In this document: one piece after another, positions 1-7,100 of the stretch
Layout: every line of letters starts with the position of its first letter
Position numbering within the stretch: position 1 is the first letter of the stretch
IMG/VR virus record: IMGVR_UViG_3300042864_001501
Coordinates: 1 to 29,313 of that record
Length of the DNA stretch: 29,313 bases
From: a virus
Reading direction: 5' to 3' (one strand)
Program-made: the position numbers and the translations under genes
The notes under the pieces: generated by a model
The model's input: the letters and a program-made list of their open reading frames with translations, nothing else
Database searches by the model: none
Told to the model about the DNA's origin: nothing

Positions 1-1686
1 TCTAACTTTACTTGCTCTCCAACTCATAAAATGTATGTTGATGGTAAAGGTTGGATATTAGTTACCGATATGGTAATTGGTGATGTTATAAGTAATCAAA
101 AACTATTGTCAGTAGAACCTGCTGAAAGTGGAGATGTTATTGTTATTGAAGTTGATGAGGCATATACTTTTATTGGTGAAGGATTGTTATCGCGTACAGT
201 GAAGATTGAATTAACAGAATCTCCACTGCCAATTTTTAATCCATTTCCAAAGATTTTGATGTCAGATAAGACTCAAAAAAATGCTAGAGATTTGAAAGTT
301 GGTGATTTAATTAAAACTCAACATGAACATACTTTAGAATGGGGAGAGTATCCAATTACACATAATTCAACCTTACAGTCGGAAAGATTAAAACTTACTT
401 TTGATAATGCTAAGGTTATTTTTTCTCCAACTCATAAAATGTATGTTGAAAATAAAGGTTGGACTAGAGTTTGTGATATGGCAATTGGTGATGTTGTAAG
501 TAATCAAAAATTAATAAGTGTGGAGAGTGTTGAATATGGTGATGTTGTTTCAATTGAAGTTGATGATGCACATACTTTTATTAGTGACGGATTATTATCG
601 CACAACAGAAGAAATCCTCCTCCACCACCGCCACCACCGCCAAAATCACCGCCACCACCTCCATTTGTTCTCCCACGAACACAGCAAGACCCCTTGTTAG
701 CATTTGTGTCACCACCACCGCCACCGCCACCACCAAAAGCACCACCACCAAAAGCGCCAAAGCCACCCGCACCAGTTGCGCCACCAGTTGCGCCACCAGT
801 TGCGCCACCAGTTGCGCCACCATCACTGGCACCATCTTGTCCTGCACCATGGGCAAAGATATTAATGTCTGACGGGACTCTTAAGAATGCGGGTGATCTA
901 AAAGTTGGTGATTTAATAAAAACTCAAGATGAACACACTTTAGAATGGGGTGAATACTCTGTATTAAAAGTTTCTATCGTTCAAGAAGATAGATTTAAAA
1001 TGAAATTTGACCACAAAGATTTGGTCTGCTCAACATCTCATAAAATGTATGTTGAAAATAAAGGTTGGACTAGAGTTTGTGATATGGTAATTGGGGATAT
1101 TATAAGTGGACATACCTTACTTGAAATTGATGATTATGAATATGGAGATGTCGTTGCAATTCAAATTAAGGGTGCTCACACTTATATCTGTGAAGGATTA
1201 TTATCTCACAATTTAAAGATAGTTACTCCACCAGTAACGAATCCACCTGTAACGAATCCATCACCACCAATTACATCCTGTCCTGCTCCATGGACAAAGA
1301 TCTTAATGGCAGATGGAACTCAAAAGAATGCAGGTGATCTAAAAGTTGGTGATTTAATTACAACTCGACATGAACATACTTTAGAATGGGGTGAATACTT
1401 AATTGATTATGTTAAGCAAGTTGATTCTGAAAGATTGAAAATTATCTTTGATCATGTTGAATTTACCTGCTCACCTACTCATACATTTTATAGTGAAGAA
1501 AGTGGTTGGGTTTTAGCTTGTAGTTTAAAAGTTGGTGATATTATTTCTGGGCATACAATTATAAAAATTGAAAGTGCAGAACCTGGAAAGGTTGTTGCAA
1601 TTCAAGTTGATGGTGGTCACACCTATATCTCAGAAAACTTATTATCTCACAATAAACTAGTCTCACCACCACCAACAGGCAAATAA
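1..1686 (+). CDS. Proline-rich protein with four tandem Hint (intein-like/BIL) domains, 5'-truncated
   Basis: The frame is open from base 1, so the gene begins upstream; ATG 31 lies inside a Hint domain and is not the start. Four Hint copies are visible: copy 1 (1-195, C-terminal half only), copy 2 (238-606), copy 3 (838-1212) and copy 4 (1279-1653). Copies 3 and 4 are both exactly 125 residues. Each starts SCPAPW[AT]KILM, then GDLKVGDLI, a block-B-like [CF]S.[ST]H.[MF]Y motif, and a terminal HTYI..LLSHN. Cys at the start and His-Asn at the end are the Hint residues used for N-S acyl shift and Asn cyclisation. The residue after HN is Arg, Leu or Lys rather than Cys/Ser/Thr, as in B-type bacterial intein-like domains, so cleavage is more likely than splicing. 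Copy 1 ends SRT instead of SHN and copy 2 starts with Asn instead of Cys. Linkers are almost pure Pro/Ala/Val. Role in the virion is unknown; a fibre or surface rod is inferred from the neighbours. Confidence 0.85.
   Translation, partial: SNFTCSPTHKMYVDGKGWILVTDMVIGDVISNQKLLSVEPAESGDVIVIEVDEAYTFIGEGLLSRTVKIELTESPLPIFNPFPKILMSDKTQKNARDLKVGDLIKTQHEHTLEWGEYPITHNSTLQSERLKLTFDNAKVIFSPTHKMYVENKGWTRVCDMAIGDVVSNQKLISVESVEYGDVVSIEVDDAHTFISDGLLSHNRRNPPPPPPPPPKSPPPPPFVLPRTQQDPLLAFVSPPPPPPPPKAPPPKAPKPPAPVAPPVAPPVAPPVAPPSLAPSCPAPWAKILMSDGTLKNAGDLKVGDLIKTQDEHTLEWGEYSVLKVSIVQEDRFKMKFDHKDLVCSTSHKMYVENKGWTRVCDMVIGDIISGHTLLEIDDYEYGDVVAIQIKGAHTYICEGLLSHNLKIVTPPVTNPPVTNPSPPITSCPAPWTKILMADGTQKNAGDLKVGDLITTRHEHTLEWGEYLIDYVKQVDSERLKIIFDHVEFTCSPTHTFYSEESGWVLACSLKVGDIISGHTIIKIESAEPGKVVAIQVDGGHTYISENLLSHNKLVSPPPTGK
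431..1087 (+). repeat. 51-bp exact direct repeat shared by Hint copies 2 and 3
   Basis: Bases 431-481 and 1037-1087 are identical over 51 bp, covering the codons for the H-K-M-Y-V-E-N-K-G-W-T-R-V-C-D-M segment. The rest of the two domains has diverged more, including the loss of Cys1 in copy 2. This patchy identity suggests recent gene conversion or duplication within the array. Confidence 0.85.
607..837 (+). repeat. Proline-rich linker between Hint copies 2 and 3
   Basis: This 77-residue linker contains runs of eight to nine prolines, PPPKAP-type units, and then PVAP-type units (APPV repeated) encoded by a near-perfect 12-bp tandem repeat around 775-820. Such composition favours a stiff polyproline-II rod. 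A shorter linker of the same kind (PPVTNPPVTNPSPP) follows copy 3 at 1213-1278, and a 10-residue tail follows copy 4. If the Hint domains excise or cleave, proline-rich segments are what would remain. Confidence 0.8.
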
Positions 1687-1690
1687 AAAT

Positions 1691-2260
1691 TCAATCGTTA
1701 TAAACGGGAGCGGCATGTGGATCATAAGTCAAAAAAACGCTTAATGTCTGCCTAACGCCGCTCTCAACTTTTTTAACTCCATGTGTGAATTTTAAATCTG
1801 CTGGATGAACAACTAGCATTCTTGGTTCTGGTTTAACTTCTATATTCAAATTTGGATAATATAATTCTCCACCAACAAAAGAACTATTAAAATAAAGAAC
1901 ACTTCCGTGCGATCTCCAAGGAGATGAGTTTGGAGTAACTCCATCTTGCTCAATATTATCTGCATGTGGAGTAAGTTCTACTTTATTTTCCCACCTAACA
2001 AATTGTGGATATTCTATAAAAAGTTTTTGGTCAGATATAGAAGTTTTCTCTACAACACTTCTAATTGATACAATTAACTTAATTAATTTTTCTCTAACTT
2101 CTTCTTCCTTAATTGAAGAATAATATATGCATCTTTTGGACCAGTAATCTTCTGAACTTATATGTTGATCATATGAAGATTTATTTTCTTCTATCCAGTT
2201 TAAAAAATAATCATTTTCTTCTTCTGTAATAAAATTTCTAATTACCAATGGATAAGACAT
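1691..2260 (-). CDS. 2OG-Fe(II) oxygenase, prolyl-4-hydroxylase-like
   Basis: This 189-residue protein has the double-stranded beta-helix signature of 2-oxoglutarate/Fe(II) dioxygenases: metal-binding H99-x-D101 (TPHADN), distal H160 (FTHGVKKV) and 2OG-binding R170 (VRQTLSVFLTYD), with the S..YFN...GGELYYP segment typical of prolyl-4-hydroxylase-like members (residues 120-136). Such enzymes hydroxylate protein side chains using O2 and 2-oxoglutarate. It is the only gene here on the minus strand, ending 4 bases from the 3' end of the Hint/proline-rich gene. Its start at 2260 is preceded by an AATAAATA box 30 bases upstream on the same strand but no strong Shine-Dalgarno. Substrate is unknown; proline-rich linkers of the convergent neighbour are an attractive guess. 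Family assignment is strong, target weak. Confidence 0.85.
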   Translation of the reverse strand: MSYPLVIRNFITEEENDYFLNWIEENKSSYDQHISSEDYWSKRCIYYSSIKEEEVREKLIKLIVSIRSVVEKTSISDQKLFIEYPQFVRWENKVELTPHADNIEQDGVTPNSSPWRSHGSVLYFNSSFVGGELYYPNLNIEVKPEPRMLVVHPADLKFTHGVKKVESGVRQTLSVFLTYDPHAAPVYND

Positions 2261-2290
2261 AAATGTGAATTTTAAAATTGTTCATATTCG

Positions 2291-2298
2291 TATTTATT
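2291..2298 (-). promoter_or_regulatory. Putative T4-type late promoter box for the 2OG oxygenase gene
   Basis: On the minus strand the bases read AATAAATA, a one-base variant of the T4 late promoter box TATAAATA recognised by the gp55-type sigma factor. It lies 30 bases upstream of the oxygenase ATG and 7 bases from the plus-strand box, giving divergent promoters. The short motif in AT-rich DNA could arise by chance. Confidence 0.45.
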
Positions 2299-2305
2299 TC
2301 TTTAT

Positions 2306-2313
2306 TATAAATA
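2306..2313 (+). promoter_or_regulatory. T4-type late promoter box TATAAATA
   Basis: This is an exact match to the T4 late promoter consensus, 28 bases upstream of the ATG of the S74 fibre gene and inside the 81-bp divergent intergenic region. It probably drives the fibre and propeller gene run 2342-7076. Confidence 0.7.
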
Positions 2314-2341
2314 CTTAAAATAAGGTTGGCGTTCTCCACCT

Positions 2342-3958
2342 ATGGCAATTAAAAAAGCGTTTGTTATAAAAGACGGATTAGAAGTTAATTCTGACGTTCT
2401 TATTGTAAGCGGTCAAACTAAAAATGTTGGCATAGGTTCTACTATTCCAAGAGTGGAATTAGATCTACGTGGTAGGTTTATTGCAACAGATTCTTATCTA
2501 ACAGGAATCTCAACTGTTATAAACGAACTAAACGTCGGAACGAATGGAACGGTTCTTACAGCATTAGGTAGTGGTTCTGTTGGTGTAGGAACAGCACTGC
2601 CAAACTACTTATTAGATGTTCGTTCTTCAGTCTCTACAGGACAAACAGCACTTTATGTTCAAGGCGATACAAGTGTTACTGGAAAGTTGGATATTGGGGG
2701 TAGTATATCCTTTAGTGGGTTTACTGCACTTAATGCCAATATCACTGGTATTGCAACAATTGGGACGGTAAAAATATTTTCTGGTATTGTAACTGCCACA
2801 AGTACAAGTGGTGTTGTAACTTATTATGGTGATGGTTCTAAACTTACTAATATTTCTGCTTCTTCTGCTGTCTATGCCATAAATTCTGGTATAGCAACTT
2901 ATGCAACCTCTAGTGGTATTTCTAGTACTGCTACTTATGCATTAACTGCAGGAATTTCTACTGCTGCAACTTATGCGACTAGTGCTGGTATAGCAACTTA
3001 TGCAACCTCTAGTGGTATTGCAACTTATGCAACTAGTGCTGGAATTTCTTCTGCACTTACGGCAGCAGCATCAGTTAATACTACTGGTATCATAACCGCA
3101 GCATCATTTGTTGGAAATGGTTCTGGATTAACAAATGTTCCTATAAGTGGTATTGCTACTTATGCAACCTCTAGTGGTACAGCAACTTATGCTACTTCTA
3201 GTGGTATTGCTACATCAGTTATGGGTGGTATTGCATCTGTTGCACAATTAAATGTTTCTGGTGTTTCTACCTTCTCTGGAATAACAACTTATACAGCATC
3301 CTTATTTGGAACTACCGCAAGTTTTACTGGCGTTGTTACCGCATTATCATTCTCTGGCTCTGGCGCAAACTTAACTGGACTTGTTGCTGGTGTCGGAATT
3401 GCAACTGCTGGAGGAACAGTAGGAACTGGAGCAACATTCTTAGACTTTAGAGGTTCGGGAATTTCTACTGTAACAGTTAGTTCTGGAATCGCAACTATTA
3501 ATATTAGTGGAGGTGGTGGAGGTGGAGTAACAATAAGCGATGATATCTCAACAAATGCAACTAGGTATCTTACATTTACTGACTCTACATCAGGATCTAT
3601 TTCTGCAGCAAATGTTTCTTCAACAAATCTCCAATTTAATCCACTATCTGGAAACCTAGCAGCAACTCAATTTACATCACTATCAGACGCAACTCAAAAA
3701 ACTAACGTAAGACCTATAGAAAATCCGATTGAAATTACGAAACAACTTGATGGAGTTAGGTTTGATTGGATAAATAACAATAAACCTTCACTTGGTTTGA
3801 TTGCTCAGGAAGTAGAAAAAGTACTTCCTGAACTCGTTGAGACCAATAGCGATGGCATTAAGTCAGTAAGTTATTCCAATATGGTTGGACTTTTAATTGA
3901 AGCAATCAAAGAACAACAAGTTCGTATTGAAGAACTGGAGAGAAAATTAGATGCCTAA
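2342..3958 (+). CDS. Tail fibre protein with C-terminal Peptidase_S74 chaperone
   Basis: This is a 538-residue fibre-type protein. Residues 1-60 carry the VGIGST.P..ELDLRG motif common at the start of phage fibres. Residues about 180-310 are repeats of the type SGIATYATSSGIA, low-complexity beta-rich shaft. From about residue 400 a short linker (SGGGGGG) leads to the S74 intramolecular chaperone (about 440-538): LSDATQKTNV with the S448-D449 cleavage site and K453, [23 protein letters not shown], and a C-terminal trimerising coiled coil (EQQVRIEELERKLD). S74 domains of phage tailspikes guide trimer folding and then cut themselves off before the Ser. It overlaps the next gene by 8 bases. The last 100 residues match the end of the 1265-residue fibre at 21122-24919, so the domain is duplicated in this genome. 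Confidence 0.88.
   Translation: MAIKKAFVIKDGLEVNSDVLIVSGQTKNVGIGSTIPRVELDLRGRFIATDSYLTGISTVINELNVGTNGTVLTALGSGSVGVGTALPNYLLDVRSSVSTGQTALYVQGDTSVTGKLDIGGSISFSGFTALNANITGIATIGTVKIFSGIVTATSTSGVVTYYGDGSKLTNISASSAVYAINSGIATYATSSGISSTATYALTAGISTAATYATSAGIATYATSSGIATYATSAGISSALTAAASVNTTGIITAASFVGNGSGLTNVPISGIATYATSSGTATYATSSGIATSVMGGIASVAQLNVSGVSTFSGITTYTASLFGTTASFTGVVTALSFSGSGANLTGLVAGVGIATAGGTVGTGATFLDFRGSGISTVTVSSGIATINISGGGGGGVTISDDISTNATRYLTFTDSTSGSISAANVSSTNLQFNPLSGNLAATQFTSLSDATQKTNVRPIENPIEITKQLDGVRFDWINNNKPSLGLIAQEVEKVLPELVETNSDGIKSVSYSNMVGLLIEAIKEQQVRIEELERKLDA
2886..3019 (+). repeat. 35-bp exact direct repeat in the fibre shaft
   Basis: Bases 2886-2920 and 2985-3019 are identical and encode the GIATYATSSGI unit; further degenerate copies occur around 3150-3210. 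The units encode the repetitive shaft and could recombine to alter fibre length. Confidence 0.8.
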
Positions 3959-5165
3959 TCAGTTTAATTCTCCAGAAGGAGATTTAGAAAATTACTTTGT
4001 GAGTGAGTATTGGTTAATTGACCAATGGGTTGGTGATACTTTATGGACTTGGGGAGAAGGATTTAATGGACGGTTAGGAAATAATGCAACATCCAATAGA
4101 TCCACTCCAGTCACTACATTTGAGGGAGGAACCAACTGGAAACAGGTTTCTTATGGATATGGACATGCAGCAGCAGTGAAAACTGATGGAACTTTGTGGG
4201 TATGGGGAGGACGTTTTGGTGGAGCACTGGGAACAAACGATTTAGCTTCCAATAGATTAGTTCCCGTTCAAACATTCGCAGGAGGAACCAACTGGAAACA
4301 AGTTTCTTGTGGTTATAAAAGAACAGCAGCAATTAAGACAGATGGAACTTTGTGGGTGTGGGGAGACAATACTGCAGGAGTATTAGGAACCAATGATACA
4401 ACACAAAGAAACACACCAGTAACCACATTCGCAGGAGGAACCAACTGGAAACAGGTTTCTTTAGGATATGGTAGTAGTATGGCAGCAATCAAAACTGACG
4501 GAACTTTGTGGGTTTGGGGTGGTAATGATGCAACTTTGGGAACTAATGATGCAATATTCAGATACACTCCAGTCACAACATTCGCAGGAGGAACCAACTG
4601 GAAACAAGTTTCTTCCGGCGCTTCATTTCTTGGTTGCAGTGCAGCAATTAAAACTGATGGAACTTTATGGGTTTGGGGAGATAATTCTTATGGAGGACTA
4701 GGAACCAATGACACAAATAAAAGATCAACTCCAGTCACAACATTCGCAGGAGGAACCAACTGGAAACAAGTTGATGTTAGTCCGGGCAATATGGCAGCAA
4801 TCAAAACCGATGGAACTTTATGGACTTGGGGCCGTAATCTTTATGGGCAACTAGGAATCAATAACACAACTGCAAGATGCACTCCAGTCACTACATTCGC
4901 AGGAGGAACTAACTGGAAACAAGTTGCTGTTGGAATTGGTGGATCATCAACGACATTTAGTATGATATCAATTAAAACTGATGGAACTCTATGGACATGG
5001 GGCGCAGATTTAGGCACGGGGATGTTGGGAACTAATGATGCAACACAAAGAAACACACCAGTAACCACATTCGCAGGAGGAACCAACTGGAAACAGGCTA
5101 CATCTGGCAGGACCTCTAAAGGCGCAATCACATCAGGCACTGATCCTACCTACTTCATCGCATAA
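3951..5165 (+). CDS. RCC1/BLIP-II-type seven-bladed beta-propeller protein, paralog 1
   Basis: After a 30-residue N-terminal segment (MPNQFNSPEGDLENYF...) the protein is made of seven tandem units of about 50 residues, each of the form TLW[TV]WG.N..G.LG.N.T..R.TPVTTFAGGTNWKQVS.G....AAIKTDG. This is the RCC1 repeat seen in seven-bladed propellers such as RCC1, UVR8 and bacterial BLIP-II. Strand residues are almost invariant, while the stretch between NWKQV and AAIKTDG and the residues around LG.N vary in sequence and length, as expected for exposed loops. There is no signal peptide. It follows the S74 fibre with an 8-base overlap (GGAG about 10 bases before the ATG). Role is inferred as a virion-attached adhesin or fibre tip; no catalytic residue is visible. 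The RCC1 call is strong. Confidence 0.85.
   Translation: MPNQFNSPEGDLENYFVSEYWLIDQWVGDTLWTWGEGFNGRLGNNATSNRSTPVTTFEGGTNWKQVSYGYGHAAAVKTDGTLWVWGGRFGGALGTNDLASNRLVPVQTFAGGTNWKQVSCGYKRTAAIKTDGTLWVWGDNTAGVLGTNDTTQRNTPVTTFAGGTNWKQVSLGYGSSMAAIKTDGTLWVWGGNDATLGTNDAIFRYTPVTTFAGGTNWKQVSSGASFLGCSAAIKTDGTLWVWGDNSYGGLGTNDTNKRSTPVTTFAGGTNWKQVDVSPGNMAAIKTDGTLWTWGRNLYGQLGINNTTARCTPVTTFAGGTNWKQVAVGIGGSSTTFSMISIKTDGTLWTWGADLGTGMLGTNDATQRNTPVTTFAGGTNWKQATSGRTSKGAITSGTDPTYFIA
4399..5097 (+). repeat. 57-bp exact direct repeat between RCC1 units 3 and 7 of paralog 1
   Basis: Bases 4399-4455 and 5041-5097 are identical over 57 bp, encoding TTQRNTPVTTFAGGTNWKQ (the first codon differs in the base before the repeat). 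The intervening units differ more, so this looks like recent unit duplication or gene conversion rather than uniform constraint. Confidence 0.85.
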
Positions 5166-5168
5166 ATA
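5161..5168 (+). promoter_or_regulatory. Putative late promoter box CATAAATA
   Basis: CATAAATA overlaps the stop codon of the first RCC1 gene and lies 14 bases before the ATG of the next gene. It fits the NATAAATA late-promoter pattern but leaves a very short leader, so it may be weak or accidental. Confidence 0.4.
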
Positions 5169-5182
5169 ATTAAAAAAGTCAT

Positions 5183-5842
5183 ATGTACGCACTCGTTAAT
5201 GGTCAGGAATTACTTTTAGGACCAATCGCATTCAACTATAGAATGATTAATGATGAACTAGAAGAACTTGAAGTAGATTATAGAGTGACTTCACAAGATT
5301 ATCAAAATGTTCCTATTGTGATCACAGAGGATATTAAGATTCTTCCTGCAAGAAATGAGATCCCAGAGTATAATCCAAGATTTCAAACAGCATCTCAAAC
5401 AAGTCATACAATTGCAGATGATGAAGTAGTCTTTGTTTATACTGTTGAAGATAAAACACTTGGGCAAATTAAAGAAGAATATAAATTAGGTGTAAAACCA
5501 GAAAGACAAAGAAGAGAAAATACATCAATTGAAGTTACTATTAATAATTCTGGAATTACAGTATCAACAGATAGAGAAAATCGTCTAGCACTTATTGCAA
5601 AATATATTGCTGGACCTGGACCTCATAACTTTAAGTTTGATAATGGAACTTGGTTGCAAATTACAACAGAAGATTTACAAACCATTATTCAAGCAGTGGA
5701 TACAAAAGTCCAAGAAGCATATGATTGGGAACTTGCAAAACTTCAAGAGATTGATGCTTGTGAAACTAAAGAAGAAGTTTATGAAGTAGAGATTGTTCCT
5801 CCTGTAGAAAAACCTGGAGTAGTTCAAAATGCCCAATCCTAA
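5183..5842 (+). CDS. Small fibre-accessory protein with DUF4376-like C-terminus
   Basis: The 219-residue protein begins MYALVNGQ.LLLGPI, with a beta-rich N-terminal half. The C-terminal half (about 145-200) reads NGTWLQITTEDLQTIIQAV, then VQEAYDWELAKLQEIDACET..E, which resembles DUF4376, a helical domain found in many phage tail-fibre-associated or assembly proteins. It sits between two RCC1 genes and overlaps the second by 14 bases, so it may help fold or attach the propeller proteins. There are no catalytic motifs, transmembrane segments or signal peptide. The DUF4376 resemblance is moderate; the assembly role is inference from position. Confidence 0.6.
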   Translation: MYALVNGQELLLGPIAFNYRMINDELEELEVDYRVTSQDYQNVPIVITEDIKILPARNEIPEYNPRFQTASQTSHTIADDEVVFVYTVEDKTLGQIKEEYKLGVKPERQRRENTSIEVTINNSGITVSTDRENRLALIAKYIAGPGPHNFKFDNGTWLQITTEDLQTIIQAVDTKVQEAYDWELAKLQEIDACETKEEVYEVEIVPPVEKPGVVQNAQS

Positions 5843-7076
5843 TACCAATTTTAAAGATTCTTTTGGTACTGATTTAGGTAATAAACTCATTACCAAAGAA
5901 TACTTGATGACTGTGTATCCACAGATTGCAAATCAGTTGATTACTCCAGAATTATGGAGTTGGGGTCGTAACAGTGCTGGACAACTCGGAGACAATACAA
6001 CAACCAATAGAGTGACTCCAGTTACAACTATTGGGGGAGGAGCAAATTGGAGACAAGTTTCTTGTTCAGGTGTCGGTAATGCCATCACTGGAGCAATCAA
6101 ACTTGATGGAACACTATGGACTTGGGGTTGGGGACAAGACGGGATTCTGGGGAATAATAACGGTGGGTCTTTTTCATGGCCCTCACCATCCACAACATTT
6201 GCTGGAGGAACCAATTGGAAACAAGTTTCTGTTTCTCGTAGTCATTCTGCAGCAATCAAAACTGATGGAACCTTATGGACTTGGGGACTTAATAGTAATG
6301 GTCGGCTAGGAGACAATACATCATCCACTAGACTCACTCCAGTCACCACATTTGCAGGAGGAACCAACTGGAAACAAGTTTCTTGTGGATGTAATCCATA
6401 TGATGTATTCATGGGATGCACTGCAGCAATCAAGACTGATGGAACTTTATGGACTTGGGGTCGCAATGCTTATGGGCAACTCGGAGACAATACAACAACC
6501 AATAGAGTGACTCCAGTCACCACATTTGCAGGAGGAAACAACTGGAAACAAGTTTCTTGTGGAGGACAATTTGTTTCAGCAATCAAAACCGATGGAACTT
6601 TGTGGGGTTGGGGGTATAATAATTTAGGGCAACTGGGAACCAATAATACAACTAATAGACCTACACCAGGCACAACATTTGCAGGAGGAACCAACTGGAA
6701 ACAAGTTTCTTGCGAAGGTGGATTTTCTTCATCTGCAATCAAAACTGATGGAACTTTATGGGTTTGGGGAGTTAATTCCGGAACTTTGGGGACTGGCAGT
6801 GATGTAAGTATTAAACTTACTCCAGTAACTACATTTGCTGGAGGAACGAACTGGAAACAAGTTTCTATGGGAGAAGGGACTACGGCAGCAATCAAAACTG
6901 ATGGAACTTTGTGGGGTTGGGGTCGCAATGCTTATGGTCAGTTAGGAACTAGTAGCGCAATAACCCCAATATGTTCACCAGTCATAATATTCGGAGGAAC
7001 TAATTGGAAACAAATTTCTTCTAATGCAGTGAACATGTCGGCAATAAGAACTTCAGATGATTTACAAGGTATCTAA
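5829..7076 (+). CDS. RCC1/BLIP-II-type seven-bladed beta-propeller protein, paralog 2
   Basis: A distinct N-terminal segment of about 45 residues (MPNPNTNFKDSFG..., helical GNKLITKEYLMTVYPQIANQL) is followed by seven RCC1 units with the TLWTWGRNAYGQLGDNTTTNR and TPVTTFAGG.NWKQVSCG consensus. Unit 1 is divergent (TTIGGGANWRQV), and the seventh ends IIFGGTNWKQI, lacking the final AAIKTDG, as expected where N- and C-terminal strands close a propeller. Unit 3 has a longer loop (CGCNPYDVFMGCT) with extra cysteines. It overlaps the DUF4376-like gene by 14 bases. The unit DNA is nearly identical to parts of paralogs 1 and 3. Adhesin role is inferred. Confidence 0.85.
   Translation: MPNPNTNFKDSFGTDLGNKLITKEYLMTVYPQIANQLITPELWSWGRNSAGQLGDNTTTNRVTPVTTIGGGANWRQVSCSGVGNAITGAIKLDGTLWTWGWGQDGILGNNNGGSFSWPSPSTTFAGGTNWKQVSVSRSHSAAIKTDGTLWTWGLNSNGRLGDNTSSTRLTPVTTFAGGTNWKQVSCGCNPYDVFMGCTAAIKTDGTLWTWGRNAYGQLGDNTTTNRVTPVTTFAGGNNWKQVSCGGQFVSAIKTDGTLWGWGYNNLGQLGTNNTTNRPTPGTTFAGGTNWKQVSCEGGFSSSAIKTDGTLWVWGVNSGTLGTGSDVSIKLTPVTTFAGGTNWKQVSMGEGTTAAIKTDGTLWGWGRNAYGQLGTSSAITPICSPVIIFGGTNWKQISSNAVNMSAIRTSDDLQGI
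5982..6517 (+). repeat. 41-bp exact direct repeat between RCC1 units 1 and 4 of paralog 2
   Basis: Bases 5982-6022 and 6477-6517 are identical and encode QLGDNTTTNRVTPV. The flanking parts of the two units have diverged, pointing to patchwork exchange between blades. Confidence 0.85.
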
Positions 7077-7083
7077 ATACCTT
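7066..7083 (+). other. Short hairpin after the second RCC1 gene
   Basis: Inverted arms AAGGTAT (7066-7072) and ATACCTT (7077-7083) flank a CTAA loop. The hairpin overlaps the RCC1 stop codon. It has no following T-run, so it is not a typical intrinsic terminator. It contains the CTAAATA box listed separately. Confidence 0.5.
7073..7079 (+). promoter_or_regulatory. Putative cyanophage late promoter box CTAAATA
   Basis: CTAAATA is a late-promoter variant reported for T4-like cyanophages. It stands 21 bases before the ATG of the TPR-glycosyltransferase gene, at the head of the glycan cassette. It is preceded by AAGGTAT, as is the CTAAATA box at 15795. Confidence 0.5.
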
Positions 7084-7100
7084 CAAATACATTATTTTAT

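Noticed and set aside
581-856. Minus-strand open frame opposite the proline-rich linker
   Set aside because: It is a shadow of the repetitive CCA/CCN codons; its Val/Ala/Leu-only composition has no independent support.
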